DNA of 7,662 bases from an uncultured Collinsella sp. (GCA_900552345.1 URZN01000051.1:1-7662), one strand, 5' to 3'; shown: positions 1-7,098, counted from the stretch's first letter. Made by a program: numbers and translations. Notes: generated by a model from the letters alone, not told the origin.

Positions 1-209
1 AGGTAGTCCATGACGGCCCGCTTGTAGGGGATGGTCACGTTGGTGCCCTCCCACTCATCGCCGGTCATAAAGGCCGCGAGGTCTTCGGGCTCGCGCTCAA
101 AACGCACGTACTCAAGCCCCGCGAGCTCCTTGTAGATGGTTGGGGTGTAGCTGTGGCCCAGCACGCGGCCCAGCACACCGTAGGGCCGGGTTGCGACGAC
201 GTCGGTCAT
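1..209 (-). CDS. aroE: Shikimate dehydrogenase, N-terminal part (cut by window edge)
   Basis: The first 69 codons of a shikimate dehydrogenase, which reduces 3-dehydroshikimate to shikimate with NADPH in the cytoplasm. Residues 10-23 read YGVLGRVLGHSYTP, matching the family's substrate-binding motif (normally HS-x-S-P). Residues 57-63 read NVTIPYK, whose lysine (K63) corresponds to the family's catalytic lysine. The second serine of the SxS motif is Thr22 here. The ATG at 209-207 directly follows the pheA stop (TAGATG), and GGAGG sits 8 nt upstream inside the end of pheA, so translation is probably coupled to pheA. It is the last visible gene of the aromatic operon. The NADP-binding domain lies outside the window, so integrity and cofactor preference cannot be judged. 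Family assignment is confident. Confidence 0.9.
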   Translation of the reverse strand, partial: MTDVVATRPYGVLGRVLGHSYTPTIYKELAGLEYVRFEREPEDLAAFMTGDEWEGTNVTIPYKRAVMDY

Positions 210-1355
210 CTAGAGCACCTCCGTGTAGCTGCCAAAGTAGGTGAAGCTCTCGCACACGTCGTCGATCGAGTCGAGCAGGTCGTCGAGTGCTTTGCTGCCA
301 AAGGGACAGTCCAGATCGAAGTAGAACATAAACTCAAAGTCGCGCCCGGGGATGGGGCGGCTCTCGAGCTTGATAAGGTTGATGTTGAGCGCATAGAAGC
401 GCTCGAGCACGCGATAGAGGGCGCCCGGTTCGTTGGCCGTGGTGATCATGAGCGAGGTACGGTTGGCGCCGGGGTAGACGCGCGGCTCGCGGCTGATGAC
501 GACGAAGCGCGTGTAGTTGTTGTCCGAGTCCTGGATATTGGGCTCCAGCACCTCCAGACCGTAGAGCGCCGCGCAACTGCGCGAGGCGATGGCTGCGACG
601 TCGGTTCGCTCGGAGTTGGCGACCATCTCGGCCGACATAGCCGTGTTGGGATACTTGGTGGCGTGCAGATCGTGCGCCTCGATAAAGCCGGCGCATTGCG
701 CGATGGCCTGACCGTGGCTATAGACCTCACGAACATCCTGCAGCTTGGTGCCGGGCTTGACGAGCAGGTTGTGGTCGATCTTGAGGCGCAGCGAGCGCAC
801 AATGTGGAAGTCGAACTGCGCGAGCAGGTCGTAGACTGCGTTGACCGAGCCTGCGGTGGAGTTTTCGATGGGCAGTACGCCAAACTCGCAGAAGCCGTCG
901 CGCACAGCGCGCATGACACCTTCGAAGGTGTCGAAGAACGCGATATCGGGCACGTCGAAGAGCTTGCACGCGGCGATTTGGCTGTAGGCGCCCTCAACGC
1001 CCTGGCAGGCGACGCTGGCAGTCTGGGGGAAGGGCGTGTCGAGGGGAGCTGCCGTGGCGTGGGCCTTCTGCGAGACCGTGATGCCCTTGAGCTCATTGAT
1101 GTAGCGCTGCTGCTCGGCCTTGCTCATGCTCATGAGGAGGCGGAACAGCGTGATTGTCTGCGCCTCGTAGCGTTCGGGCGCGCGGCCGGCAAGGTTGTTG
1201 AGCTTGGAGCGCTCGCGGGCGGGGTCGAAGACAGCCTTGCCCATCTCGATTTTTGATTTGGCGACTTCGGTGGCAATGTCCATGCGTTCGACAAAGCTAT
1301 TGAGGAGCGTGGTGTCGATGCCATCGATGGCCTGGCGGATGTCAGCAAGGTCCAT
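210..1355 (-). CDS. pheA: Bifunctional chorismate mutase / prephenate dehydratase (P-protein)
   Basis: A 381-aa fusion that converts chorismate to prephenate and then to phenylpyruvate, committing carbon to phenylalanine. Residues 1-90 form an AroQ-type chorismate mutase; R7, R24, K35, D44 and E48 align with E. coli R11, R28, K39, D48 and E52. A linker (about 91-112) leads to the prephenate dehydratase domain (about 113-290), with LPIENS at 161-166 and the TRF motif at 282-284. A C-terminal ACT domain (about 300-378) carries ESRP at 331-334, the usual mark of Phe-binding feedback control. The open frame extends upstream to 1469, but that extension runs through the inverted-repeat element and looks like nothing in the family. 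MDLADIRQ at 1355 has AAAGGGG 5 nt upstream and is the right start. The gene is separated from aroC by the repeat and abuts aroE. Confidence 0.96.
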   Translation of the reverse strand: MDLADIRQAIDGIDTTLLNSFVERMDIATEVAKSKIEMGKAVFDPARERSKLNNLAGRAPERYEAQTITLFRLLMSMSKAEQQRYINELKGITVSQKAHATAAPLDTPFPQTASVACQGVEGAYSQIAACKLFDVPDIAFFDTFEGVMRAVRDGFCEFGVLPIENSTAGSVNAVYDLLAQFDFHIVRSLRLKIDHNLLVKPGTKLQDVREVYSHGQAIAQCAGFIEAHDLHATKYPNTAMSAEMVANSERTDVAAIASRSCAALYGLEVLEPNIQDSDNNYTRFVVISREPRVYPGANRTSLMITTANEPGALYRVLERFYALNINLIKLESRPIPGRDFEFMFYFDLDCPFGSKALDDLLDSIDDVCESFTYFGSYTEVL

Positions 1356-1360
1356 AGGGA

Positions 1361-1367
1361 CCCCTTT
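1361..1367 (-). promoter_or_regulatory. Ribosome binding site that fixes the pheA start
   Basis: AAAGGGG on the minus strand, 5 nt before the ATG at 1355. It supports starting pheA here instead of at the in-frame ATG at 1469, which lies in the repeat loop and would add 38 unrelated residues. Confidence 0.75.
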
Positions 1368-1383
1368 CGTGAATGGTTGCCTG

Positions 1384-1509
1384 GGGTAGTTAATTTGGGA
1401 CGGGGCTTTTTTAGCTACCCTTTGACTGTCGACGAGTCGATGGGTGCCAGGGCAAATAACGACTGGCATATGGGGTAGCTAAAATAGCCCCGTCCCAAAT
1501 TAACTACCC
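1384..1509. repeat. MITE/REPIN-like element with 37-bp inverted arms
   Basis: Left arm 1384-1420 and right arm 1473-1509 are inverted copies matching at 36 of 37 positions (the one difference is a T versus A in the T-rich part). A 52-bp loop (1421-1472) separates them. Each arm is also palindromic at its own ends: it begins GGGTAGTTAA and ends TTAGCTACCC, a 10-bp inverted pair with one mismatch. The arm core contains TTTGGGACGGGGC. GGTTG occurs on both sides (1375-1379 and 1514-1518), 4 nt outside each arm, and may be a target duplication. No transposase is encoded. It fills the gap between aroC and pheA. If transcribed it would fold into a long hairpin, but no T-tract follows the stem on either strand, so it is not a classic intrinsic terminator. 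The structure is certain; mobility is inferred. Confidence 0.78.
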
Positions 1510-1523
1510 TCGGGGTTGGTGGA

Positions 1524-2621
1524 CTAAAGCTGGGCGGCGTCCTCGAGGAGGGCGTCCCAGATGGCCAGTGCTGCGGCTGCTTCGGCTACGGGGACGGCGC
1601 GCGGGACGATGCAGGGATCGTGGCGGCCGTGGACCGAGAGCTCGGCATTTTCCATGGCGTCCATGTCTACCGTCTGCTGCTCGCGGCCAATGGAGGGCGT
1701 GGGCTTTACGGCCATGCGCCACATGACGGGAGCGCCAGTCGAAATGCCGCCCAGGATGCCGCCGGCATTATTGGACTCGACCTCGATCTTGCCGGTCTCG
1801 GCGTCGATGCGATACGGATCGTTGTTCTCGCTGCCGCGCATGGCGGCGACAGCAAAGCCCATGCCAAACTCCACGCCCTTCACGGCGGGAATCCCAAACG
1901 CAATCTGCGCGATGCGGTTCTCGATGCCGTCGAACATGGGGTCGCCGATGCCCGCGGGCAGGCCGTAGATGCCGCACTCCACGATGCCGCCGATGCTGTC
2001 AAGCTCGTCGCGCGCGGCAAGGATCTCCTCGCGCATGCGACCGGCAGCTGCGGCGTCAATGCACGGCAGGTCGTTCGAAAGGATCGCCTTGCGGTCGGCC
2101 TCGCGATAGACCATATCGTCCATCGGCAGGTCGGAGATGCCGCCGATCTGCGCCACGTGCGCCATCACGTTAATGCCGCGGACCTCGAGCGCCTGCAGCG
2201 CGATACCGCCCGCAATGCACAGGGGCGCCGTCAGGCGGCCGGAGAAGTGTCCGCCGCCGGCGACGTCGTGCATGTTGTGGTACTTCACGCGTGCCGGGAA
2301 ATCCGCGTGGCCCGGGCGGGGCTTGCGGCGCAGTTCGGAGTAGTCCTTGGAGCGCGTGTTTGTGTTCTCGATGATCGCGGCAATAGGCGCGCCCGTGGTG
2401 TGTCCATCAACTATGCCGGCGATAATGTGGGCGGCATCGGCCTCGCGGCGCTTGGTCGCGGTCTCGTCACGGCCGGGGGCGCGACGGTCCAAAAAAGCCT
2501 GCAGCTGCTCCAGGTCAACGGCGATACCGGCGGGGATGCCGTCGAGCGAGCAGCCGATAGCGGGGGAGTGCGACTGACCAAAAATACTTAGATGCAAGAC
2601 GTTGCCAAAGGTCGAGGACAT
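1524..2621 (-). CDS. aroC: Chorismate synthase
   Basis: A 365-aa enzyme that removes phosphate from EPSP to give chorismate, using reduced FMN as cofactor. Family signatures are present in order: FGQSHSPAIG near residues 14-23 (His18), RPGHADFPARVKYHNMHD at 102-119 (His105), GGHFSGRLTAP at 123-133 and RHDPCIVPRAVPVAEA at 333-348 (Asp335). The two histidines and the aspartate fit the known catalytic trio (His17, His106 and Asp367 in the Neurospora enzyme). The first signature is slightly unusual, with GQSHS instead of the common GESHG. Length is normal. The ATG at 2621-2619 lies 1 nt after the aroA stop, with GAGGAGGAA just upstream inside the end of aroA, so translation is probably coupled. 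No flavin reductase domain is fused, so it is the monofunctional type that relies on external reduced FMN. Confidence 0.96.
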   Translation of the reverse strand: MSSTFGNVLHLSIFGQSHSPAIGCSLDGIPAGIAVDLEQLQAFLDRRAPGRDETATKRREADAAHIIAGIVDGHTTGAPIAAIIENTNTRSKDYSELRRKPRPGHADFPARVKYHNMHDVAGGGHFSGRLTAPLCIAGGIALQALEVRGINVMAHVAQIGGISDLPMDDMVYREADRKAILSNDLPCIDAAAAGRMREEILAARDELDSIGGIVECGIYGLPAGIGDPMFDGIENRIAQIAFGIPAVKGVEFGMGFAVAAMRGSENNDPYRIDAETGKIEVESNNAGGILGGISTGAPVMWRMAVKPTPSIGREQQTVDMDAMENAELSVHGRHDPCIVPRAVPVAEAAAALAIWDALLEDAAQL

Positions 2622-2622
2622 G

Positions 2623-3942
2623 CTATTCCTCCTCGAGCGTGACCTTGCCGCCCAACAGGCGGTAGTGGTCGAAGAAATCGGGATAGGACTTTTTGACGGC
2701 CTCGGCGCCGTGGATCACGACCTCGCCGGTGGCGCGGCTCGCGGCGATAGCGGCCATCATGGCGATGCGGTGGTCGTTGTGCGAATCGACCTCCCCGCCG
2801 GTAAGGGCATCGACGCCCTTGATGATGAGGTCGTCACCGGCGATGCGCACCTGCGCGCCCAGCGCGGTGAGCTCGCGGGTAGTGGTAACCAGACGGTCAG
2901 ATTCCTTGATGCGCAGGCGTGCGCAGTCACGGATGAACGTGCGGCCCTGAGCCAGCGATGCCACGGCCGAGATGACGGGCACCAGGTCCGGAATGTCGTG
3001 GGCGCTCATCTCAAAGCCGGCGAGCTTGTCGGACTGCACGGTGGCGGCGTTGGTGGAACGCACGATGCGGGCGCCAAAGCGCGAAAGCGCGGCGAGCACG
3101 TTTCGGTCGCCCTGCGCGGAGCTCAGCGACACGCCCTCGACAGTGATTGGGTCGGTGCCGAGGGCGCCGGCGCATAGCCAAAAGGCGGCGTTGGACCAGT
3201 CGCCCTCGACGGCTACGCTGCCGGGCGTGCGGTACGATCCGCTGTTTACGCGGAAGTTCGTGACCTCGGGCTGGCCGTCCTTGGCCGGAATACGCTCGAC
3301 GTTGACCTCGACACCAAAGGCCGTCATGGCCTGGATCGTCAGGTTGATGTAGGGGCGGCTCTCGATGAGGCCGGTCACCTGGACGCAGGAGGGCTGGGCC
3401 AGCAGCGGGGCTGCCAGCAGCAGGCCGGAGATATACTGCGAGCTCACGTTGCCCGGAAGCACAAAGGTGCCCGGGCGCATGCGGCCGCTCGTCTTGAGCG
3501 GAAAACCGCCCAGGCCCTGCAGGTCGCAACCGGCGGCGATGATCTCGTCCGAAAGCGGGGAGAGCGGGCGTGCGCCTAGACGGCCCTGTCCCACAAAGGT
3601 TGCCTCCGCGCCCAGCGCGCAGGCGACGGGTAACATGAAGCGCAGCGTGGAGCCACTCTCGCCGCAGTCGAGCGTGCCGCCGGCAAGGGCCTTGAGTAGG
3701 CCAAATTCAATGCTCTTCATGGTGGGGTGGACCTGGAAGCCGTCCTCGACGGTCTCGATGCGGGCGCCGAGCGCCGTGAGACAGCGCACCGTGGCCTCGA
3801 TATCGGCGCAGGTGGTGTTGCAGGTCACGTGCGTCTCGCCGTTGGCAAGCGCGGCGCAGATGATGAGGCGATGCGCCATCGATTTGGATGCGATGGCGGG
3901 AACGGTGCCCTTGAGCGGGGACGGGGTGATGCGGGCTAACAT
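2623..3942 (-). CDS. aroA: 3-phosphoshikimate 1-carboxyvinyltransferase (EPSP synthase)
   Basis: A 439-aa enzyme that transfers the enolpyruvyl group of PEP to shikimate-3-phosphate, two steps before the chorismate branch point. Substrate-contact motifs are visible: K20-S21 and R25 in ASKSMAHR, GESGSTLRF at 94-102 (Gly97, Arg101), the SSQ of GNVSSQY at 167-169, Asp319 in IPDLVPV, KESDRL at 346-351 (Glu347) and DHRIAM at 390-395. These match E. coli K22, S23, R27, G96, R100, SSQ169-171, D313 and E341. An open frame continues upstream to 4023, but it only shadows the aroB end. MLARITPSPLKG is the family N-terminus, and its ATG (3942-3940) overlaps the aroB stop by 7 nt, with AGGGAG upstream. 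The overlap indicates coupling to aroB. Confidence 0.96.
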   Translation of the reverse strand: MLARITPSPLKGTVPAIASKSMAHRLIICAALANGETHVTCNTTCADIEATVRCLTALGARIETVEDGFQVHPTMKSIEFGLLKALAGGTLDCGESGSTLRFMLPVACALGAEATFVGQGRLGARPLSPLSDEIIAAGCDLQGLGGFPLKTSGRMRPGTFVLPGNVSSQYISGLLLAAPLLAQPSCVQVTGLIESRPYINLTIQAMTAFGVEVNVERIPAKDGQPEVTNFRVNSGSYRTPGSVAVEGDWSNAAFWLCAGALGTDPITVEGVSLSSAQGDRNVLAALSRFGARIVRSTNAATVQSDKLAGFEMSAHDIPDLVPVISAVASLAQGRTFIRDCARLRIKESDRLVTTTRELTALGAQVRIAGDDLIIKGVDALTGGEVDSHNDHRIAMMAAIAASRATGEVVIHGAEAVKKSYPDFFDHYRLLGGKVTLEEE

Positions 3943-5042
3943 GCGGAAACGTCTCCCTTCTGGCCGAGGCCCTCGGCAATCAAATCGTGGAAGGTGGAAA
4001 GCGGCGTGCGGTCGATGCTGCAACGGCCAATGTCGTGCGGAATTACCAGGTCGATGGTGTCGCCCGCGCGCTTTTTGTCGTGGAGCGCCTCGGCAAAGAC
4101 GGCATCGGCATCTAGGTCACAGCGGGTCTTGAGGCCGTGGCGGGCGCAGAGCTCCTCAATACGATCGGGCAGCTCGGCATCGCAAACGCCATGCAGGGCT
4201 GCGGCACGCGTGATGATGCCCATGCCGATGGACACGCAGTTGCCGTGGCCGAGCTCAAAGTGCTCGCAGGCTTCGACGGCGTGCCCGGCGCTGTGGCCAA
4301 AGTTGAGAAGCTTGCGCTGATTGGTTTCGCGCTCGTCGGCAACGACCACGGCGCGCTTAATGTCGATATTGCGGGCGATGATGAGCGCCACACGGGCCAC
4401 GTCGCGGTTCAGCAGCTCAAGCGTGAGCGGGGTCTTCTCCAGCTCGGCGAAAAGCTCCGGGTCGGCGATCACGGCGTGCTTGACGACCTCGCCGCAGCCG
4501 TCGGCGAACTGCTCGGGCGTGAGGGTGGCCAAGCACCCCACGTCGGCGATAACCACGCTCGGCTGCCAAAAGGCGCCGGCCAGGTTCTTGCCGGCTGCCA
4601 GGTCGATGGCCGTCTTCCCGCCGACCGACGAATCCACCATGGCGAGCAGGCTTGTGGGAATCTGCACAAACTTGCAGCCGCGCATGTAGGTGGCGGCCAC
4701 AAAGCCCGCCACGTCGCCCACGACGCCGCCGCCGAGTGCCACGATCACGTCGGAGCGCGAAAGCTCGTGCTCGGCCACAAACTCCAAAATGGCAACATAG
4801 GTCTCGGCACGCTTATGGGCCTCGCCGGCCTCGAAGGTGCAGATGCTCGCCTCGTAGCCTGCGGCCTCCAGGCTCTGCTTAACGGGCATCTGGTAGAGGG
4901 GACCTACGTTGGTGTCCGTCACGATGACGGCGCGCGATCCGCCAGCGGTGGCGCGGACGAGTGGGCCCGCCTGCTCCAGTAAAAACGTGCCCACATGCAC
5001 CTGGTAGGGGCGTGCGGTGTCGATATCGATGGTAATCGCCAT
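3936..5042 (-). CDS. aroB: 3-dehydroquinate synthase
   Basis: A 368-aa enzyme of the sugar-phosphate cyclase family. It cyclises DAHP to 3-dehydroquinate and needs NAD+ and a divalent metal (usually Zn). GGGVVGDVAGF at 104-114 is the NAD-binding glycine stretch, and IPTSLLAMVDSSVGGKTAID at 128-147 includes Lys143. The expected metal ligands are Glu185 (GCGEVVKHA), His250 (NFGHSAGH) and His266 (GHGNC); the 16-residue spacing of the two histidines equals that of the Aspergillus domain. Length is normal for the monofunctional bacterial form. The ATG at 5042-5040 has AAAGGA upstream and lies 36 nt after tyrA, the largest gap among the first five genes. Its last codons overlap aroA by 7 nt. Confidence 0.96.
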   Translation of the reverse strand: MAITIDIDTARPYQVHVGTFLLEQAGPLVRATAGGSRAVIVTDTNVGPLYQMPVKQSLEAAGYEASICTFEAGEAHKRAETYVAILEFVAEHELSRSDVIVALGGGVVGDVAGFVAATYMRGCKFVQIPTSLLAMVDSSVGGKTAIDLAAGKNLAGAFWQPSVVIADVGCLATLTPEQFADGCGEVVKHAVIADPELFAELEKTPLTLELLNRDVARVALIIARNIDIKRAVVVADERETNQRKLLNFGHSAGHAVEACEHFELGHGNCVSIGMGIITRAAALHGVCDAELPDRIEELCARHGLKTRCDLDADAVFAEALHDKKRAGDTIDLVIPHDIGRCSIDRTPLSTFHDLIAEGLGQKGDVSAC

Positions 5043-5078
5043 AAGCTTCGGTCCTTTCGACCTGGCGTGATGGGTGGT

Positions 5079-5993
5079 CTAGTGGGAGGCCTCGTCGTCG
5101 AGCGCGCGCTTGATGCGGTCGCCCTCGGCAAGGAGATTCTCCAGATAGCGCTGGTCGCGGTCCTTAAGGGCGCGACTGTAGGCGCCGAGCGATTCGATCA
5201 GATGGTCAATCTCGAAGGCGAGTGCATCGGCGTCGTCGATCATGAGCTCGGACCACATCTGCGGATTGAGGTGTGCTACGCGGGTGAGGTCGCGGTAGCT
5301 GCCCGCCGAAAAGCCGTGGTGGACCTGAGCGGTCGGGCTCTTAACATAGGCGTTGGAGACGACGTGCGCGAGCTGGCTCGTAAAGGCGATGACGCGGTCG
5401 TGCTCGGCGGCGCTCGTTACGCTGAACTTGCCAAAGCCTAAGGGGCGTACCATCTCGCGCACCTGGCCCAAAAGCTCCAGCTTAAGTGCGTCGTCCACTG
5501 CGGGCGGTACGAGCACGAGCGGTGCGCCCTGGAATAGGTCGGCACGGGAGTGAGCGTAGCCCGAGAACTGCGTGCCCGCCATGGGGTGCGCGCCCACAAA
5601 GTAAAAACCGTGCTCGCGGGCAAGCTCAAAGGCGCGCTCGCACACGATACCCTTGACGCCCACGGTGTCGATCACCACGGGGCCCATGATGGCCTCGGTG
5701 TCGGTGGCGTCGGCGAGTGCCTGGGCGTGCGCCTCGAGCCACTCGATACAGGCCTCGGGGTAGCATGCCAGGACGATGATGTCGCACTCGCCGAGCGTCT
5801 CGTCGTTGAGCTCACCGGCGACGGTGCCCATGCTGGCGGCCGTCATGACGTCTTCATCGGGGTCCCAGGCCAGCACGCGGACGCCCGCCTGCGCATAGCC
5901 GCGGGCAAAGCTGCCGCCGATGAGGCCCAGGCCCACGATACCGGCGCATTTGGGTCCACCCTGGTTAACGCGTGCGTTTCTCACCGTACCCAT
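5079..5993 (-). CDS. tyrA: Prephenate dehydrogenase
   Basis: A 304-aa monofunctional enzyme that oxidatively decarboxylates prephenate to 4-hydroxyphenylpyruvate, the tyrosine precursor. The N-terminal Rossmann fold has GLGLIGGSFA at 21-30. Asp44 at the end of the second strand (LAWDPD) favours NAD+ over NADP+. Further family motifs are DTVGVKG (109-115), GAHPMAGT (134-141, with His136), and the helical-domain SAAEHDR (194-200) and SQLAHVVS (206-213). The protein ends without an ACT or chorismate mutase domain, so feedback control, if any, lies elsewhere. The start (5993-5991) is 3 nt after the aroF stop, with GGAG 7 nt upstream in the aroF tail. Its place between aroF and aroB, away from pheA, splits the two prephenate-consuming genes to opposite ends of the operon. 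Arogenate as an alternative substrate cannot be ruled out. Confidence 0.94.
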   Translation of the reverse strand: MGTVRNARVNQGGPKCAGIVGLGLIGGSFARGYAQAGVRVLAWDPDEDVMTAASMGTVAGELNDETLGECDIIVLACYPEACIEWLEAHAQALADATDTEAIMGPVVIDTVGVKGIVCERAFELAREHGFYFVGAHPMAGTQFSGYAHSRADLFQGAPLVLVPPAVDDALKLELLGQVREMVRPLGFGKFSVTSAAEHDRVIAFTSQLAHVVSNAYVKSPTAQVHHGFSAGSYRDLTRVAHLNPQMWSELMIDDADALAFEIDHLIESLGAYSRALKDRDQRYLENLLAEGDRIKRALDDEASH

Positions 5994-5996
5994 GGG

Positions 5997-7022
5997 CTAC
6001 TCCTGAACGGTCTCTTGGCAGACGACCTCGCGGATGGCGCGGATGCGGCGCATGGTGTCGTCGAACTGGTCGGGAGTGAGGGCCTGAGCACCGTCGGACC
6101 AAGCGTGGCTCGGGTCGTCGTGGACCTCGATCTCCAGACCGTTGGCGCCGCAGGCGGTCGCGGCGAGCGCCATGGGCTCAACATAGCGGGTGTAACCGGT
6201 GGCGTGGCTGGGGTCGGCGACGACGGGCAGGTGCGACAGGTGGTGCAGCACCGGCACGGCGTTGAGGTCGAAGGTGTTGCGGGTGCGGGTTTCGAAGGTG
6301 CGGATGCCGCGCTCGCACAGGATGACGTTGTCGTTGCCCTCGCTCATGATGTACTCGGCTGCCATAAGCAGCTCGTCGACGGTGCCGGACATGCCGCGCT
6401 TGAGCAGAATTGGGGTCTGCGTCTTGCCGACCTCCTTGAGCAGGGGAAAGTTCTGGGCGTTGCGAGCGCCGATCTGCATGACGTCGATCTTCTTGTCGAG
6501 GAAGACCTGCACGTCGCGCGGGTCCATGATCTCGGTGACGATCGGCATGTCGAGCTCGGCGGATGCCTCGCACAGCAGGTCCAGGCCGGCGGGACCCATG
6601 CCCTGGTAGGCGTACGGGGAGGTGCGGGGCTTGTAGGCGCCGCCGCGCAGCATCGTGGCACCGGCGGCCTTCACGCGGCGGGCGATGCGGATGAGGTTGT
6701 CGCCCTCGACGGAGCAAGGGCCGGCGATGACCTGGAACTGGTCGCCGCCGATCTTGATGCCGTGGCCGCAGTCGATGACGGAGTCCTCGGGGTGGAACTT
6801 GCGGTTGGCGCGCTTGAACGGCTCGGAGACGCGCTGCACGCGCTCGACGACGTCCATGGACTCGAGCAGGAACGGGTCGATCTTGGTCGTGTCGCCCACC
6901 AGGCCGATGATGGTCTCGTTCTCACCGCGCGAGACGTCGGTCTTGAGTCCCTTTTTCTCGATCCAGCTGACGATGTGGCTTACGGCCTCGTCGCTGGCGC
7001 TCTGCTTTAAAATCGCAATCAT
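5997..7022 (-). CDS. aroF: 3-deoxy-7-phosphoheptulonate (DAHP) synthase, type I-beta with regulatory N-domain
   Basis: A 341-aa enzyme that condenses PEP and erythrose-4-phosphate, the first shikimate pathway step. Residues 1-75 resemble the ferredoxin-like allosteric domain of the Thermotoga maritima enzyme, where Tyr and Phe inhibit; the TIM barrel follows. Motifs are AGPCSVE (100-106), RGGAYKPRTSPYAYQG (126-141), LLKRGMSGT (206-214) and ADPSHATG (269-276). Metal ligands Cys103, His273, Glu299 and Asp310 each sit one residue after the Thermotoga positions (102, 272, 298, 309). There is no fused chorismate mutase, unlike the Bacillus form. The frame opens at 7070, but those 16 extra residues lie over the leader hairpin. 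MIAILKQS at 7022 has GAGAGG 6 nt upstream. It is the first gene of the operon, and a leader hairpin and upstream ORF lie just before it. Which aromatic amino acids inhibit it is not evident from sequence. Confidence 0.95.
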   Translation of the reverse strand: MIAILKQSASDEAVSHIVSWIEKKGLKTDVSRGENETIIGLVGDTTKIDPFLLESMDVVERVQRVSEPFKRANRKFHPEDSVIDCGHGIKIGGDQFQVIAGPCSVEGDNLIRIARRVKAAGATMLRGGAYKPRTSPYAYQGMGPAGLDLLCEASAELDMPIVTEIMDPRDVQVFLDKKIDVMQIGARNAQNFPLLKEVGKTQTPILLKRGMSGTVDELLMAAEYIMSEGNDNVILCERGIRTFETRTRNTFDLNAVPVLHHLSHLPVVADPSHATGYTRYVEPMALAATACGANGLEIEVHDDPSHAWSDGAQALTPDQFDDTMRRIRAIREVVCQETVQE

Positions 7023-7093
7023 GGTGTGCCTCTCACCTCGATGGATAGTCCCTGCAAAAACGGCCCGCATCGCGAGCCGTTATATATGTGCAT
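7019..7093 (-). CDS. Possible leader peptide / upstream ORF of the aro operon
   Basis: A 24-codon ORF starting at the ATG 7093-7091, beginning MHIYNGSRCGPF. Its TGA stop overlaps the aroF start codon as ATGA. There is no Shine-Dalgarno sequence. The ATG lies 5 nt downstream of a TATAAA box, so if that is the -10 element, transcripts would begin at or next to the ATG (leaderless). One Tyr codon (position 4) sits immediately before the 5' arm of the terminator-like hairpin, and one Phe codon (position 12) lies in its T-tract. Aromatic codons are not clustered as in classic trp or phe leaders, and the ORF runs through the hairpin instead of stopping before it. It may be chance; it is listed because of its position and the ATGA overlap. 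Confidence 0.27.
   Translation of the reverse strand: MHIYNGSRCGPFLQGLSIEVRGTP
7029..7034 (-). promoter_or_regulatory. aroF ribosome binding site
   Basis: GAGAGG on the minus strand lies 6 nt before the ATG at 7022. A second purine-rich match (GAGGTG, 7039-7034) precedes it. Both lie downstream of the leader hairpin, so translation of aroF depends on transcription passing that hairpin. The site decides the start at 7022 over the in-frame ATG at 7070. Confidence 0.7.
7056..7081 (-). terminator. Intrinsic-terminator-like hairpin in the aroF leader (candidate attenuator)
   Basis: On the minus strand AACGGCTCGC (7081-7072) pairs with GCGGGCCGTT (7068-7059) around a 3-nt loop, a 10-bp stem with one G-U pair. 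The 3' side ends in five T's (7060-7056). It lies 34 nt before the aroF ATG and downstream of the likely promoter, so it would reduce transcription of the whole operon unless bypassed. No gene immediately upstream on this strand needs a terminator, since the next feature is the divergent tRNA. That favours an attenuator role. Confidence 0.58.
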
Positions 7094-7098
7094 GAGAG

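Noticed and set aside
153..1256. Long plus-strand open frame (367 codons)
   Set aside because: It is antisense to pheA and aroE, where recognised domains and catalytic residues lie on the minus strand. High-GC codon bias keeps the opposite frame open.
1356..1469. N-terminal extension of pheA to the ATG at 1469
   Set aside because: It would translate the repeat element, and the chorismate mutase domain and Shine-Dalgarno sequence both place the start at 1355.
1384..1509. The inverted repeat as a simple bidirectional rho-independent terminator
   Set aside because: No T-tract follows the long stem on either strand, and the short T runs lie inside the arms. The loop of 52 nt is also too large.
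3943..4023. N-terminal extension of aroA to the ATG at 4023
   Set aside because: It overlaps the conserved end of aroB, and EPSP synthases begin near MLARITPSPLKG at 3942.
5550..7010. Plus-strand open frame of 486 codons, the longest in the window
   Set aside because: It lies antisense to aroF and tyrA, which have complete family motifs. Its Val/Ala/Gly/Asp/His-rich translation has no recognisable domain.
7023..7070. N-terminal extension of aroF to the ATG at 7070
   Set aside because: It would start inside the leader hairpin without a Shine-Dalgarno sequence, and family length and metal-ligand numbering fit the start at 7022.
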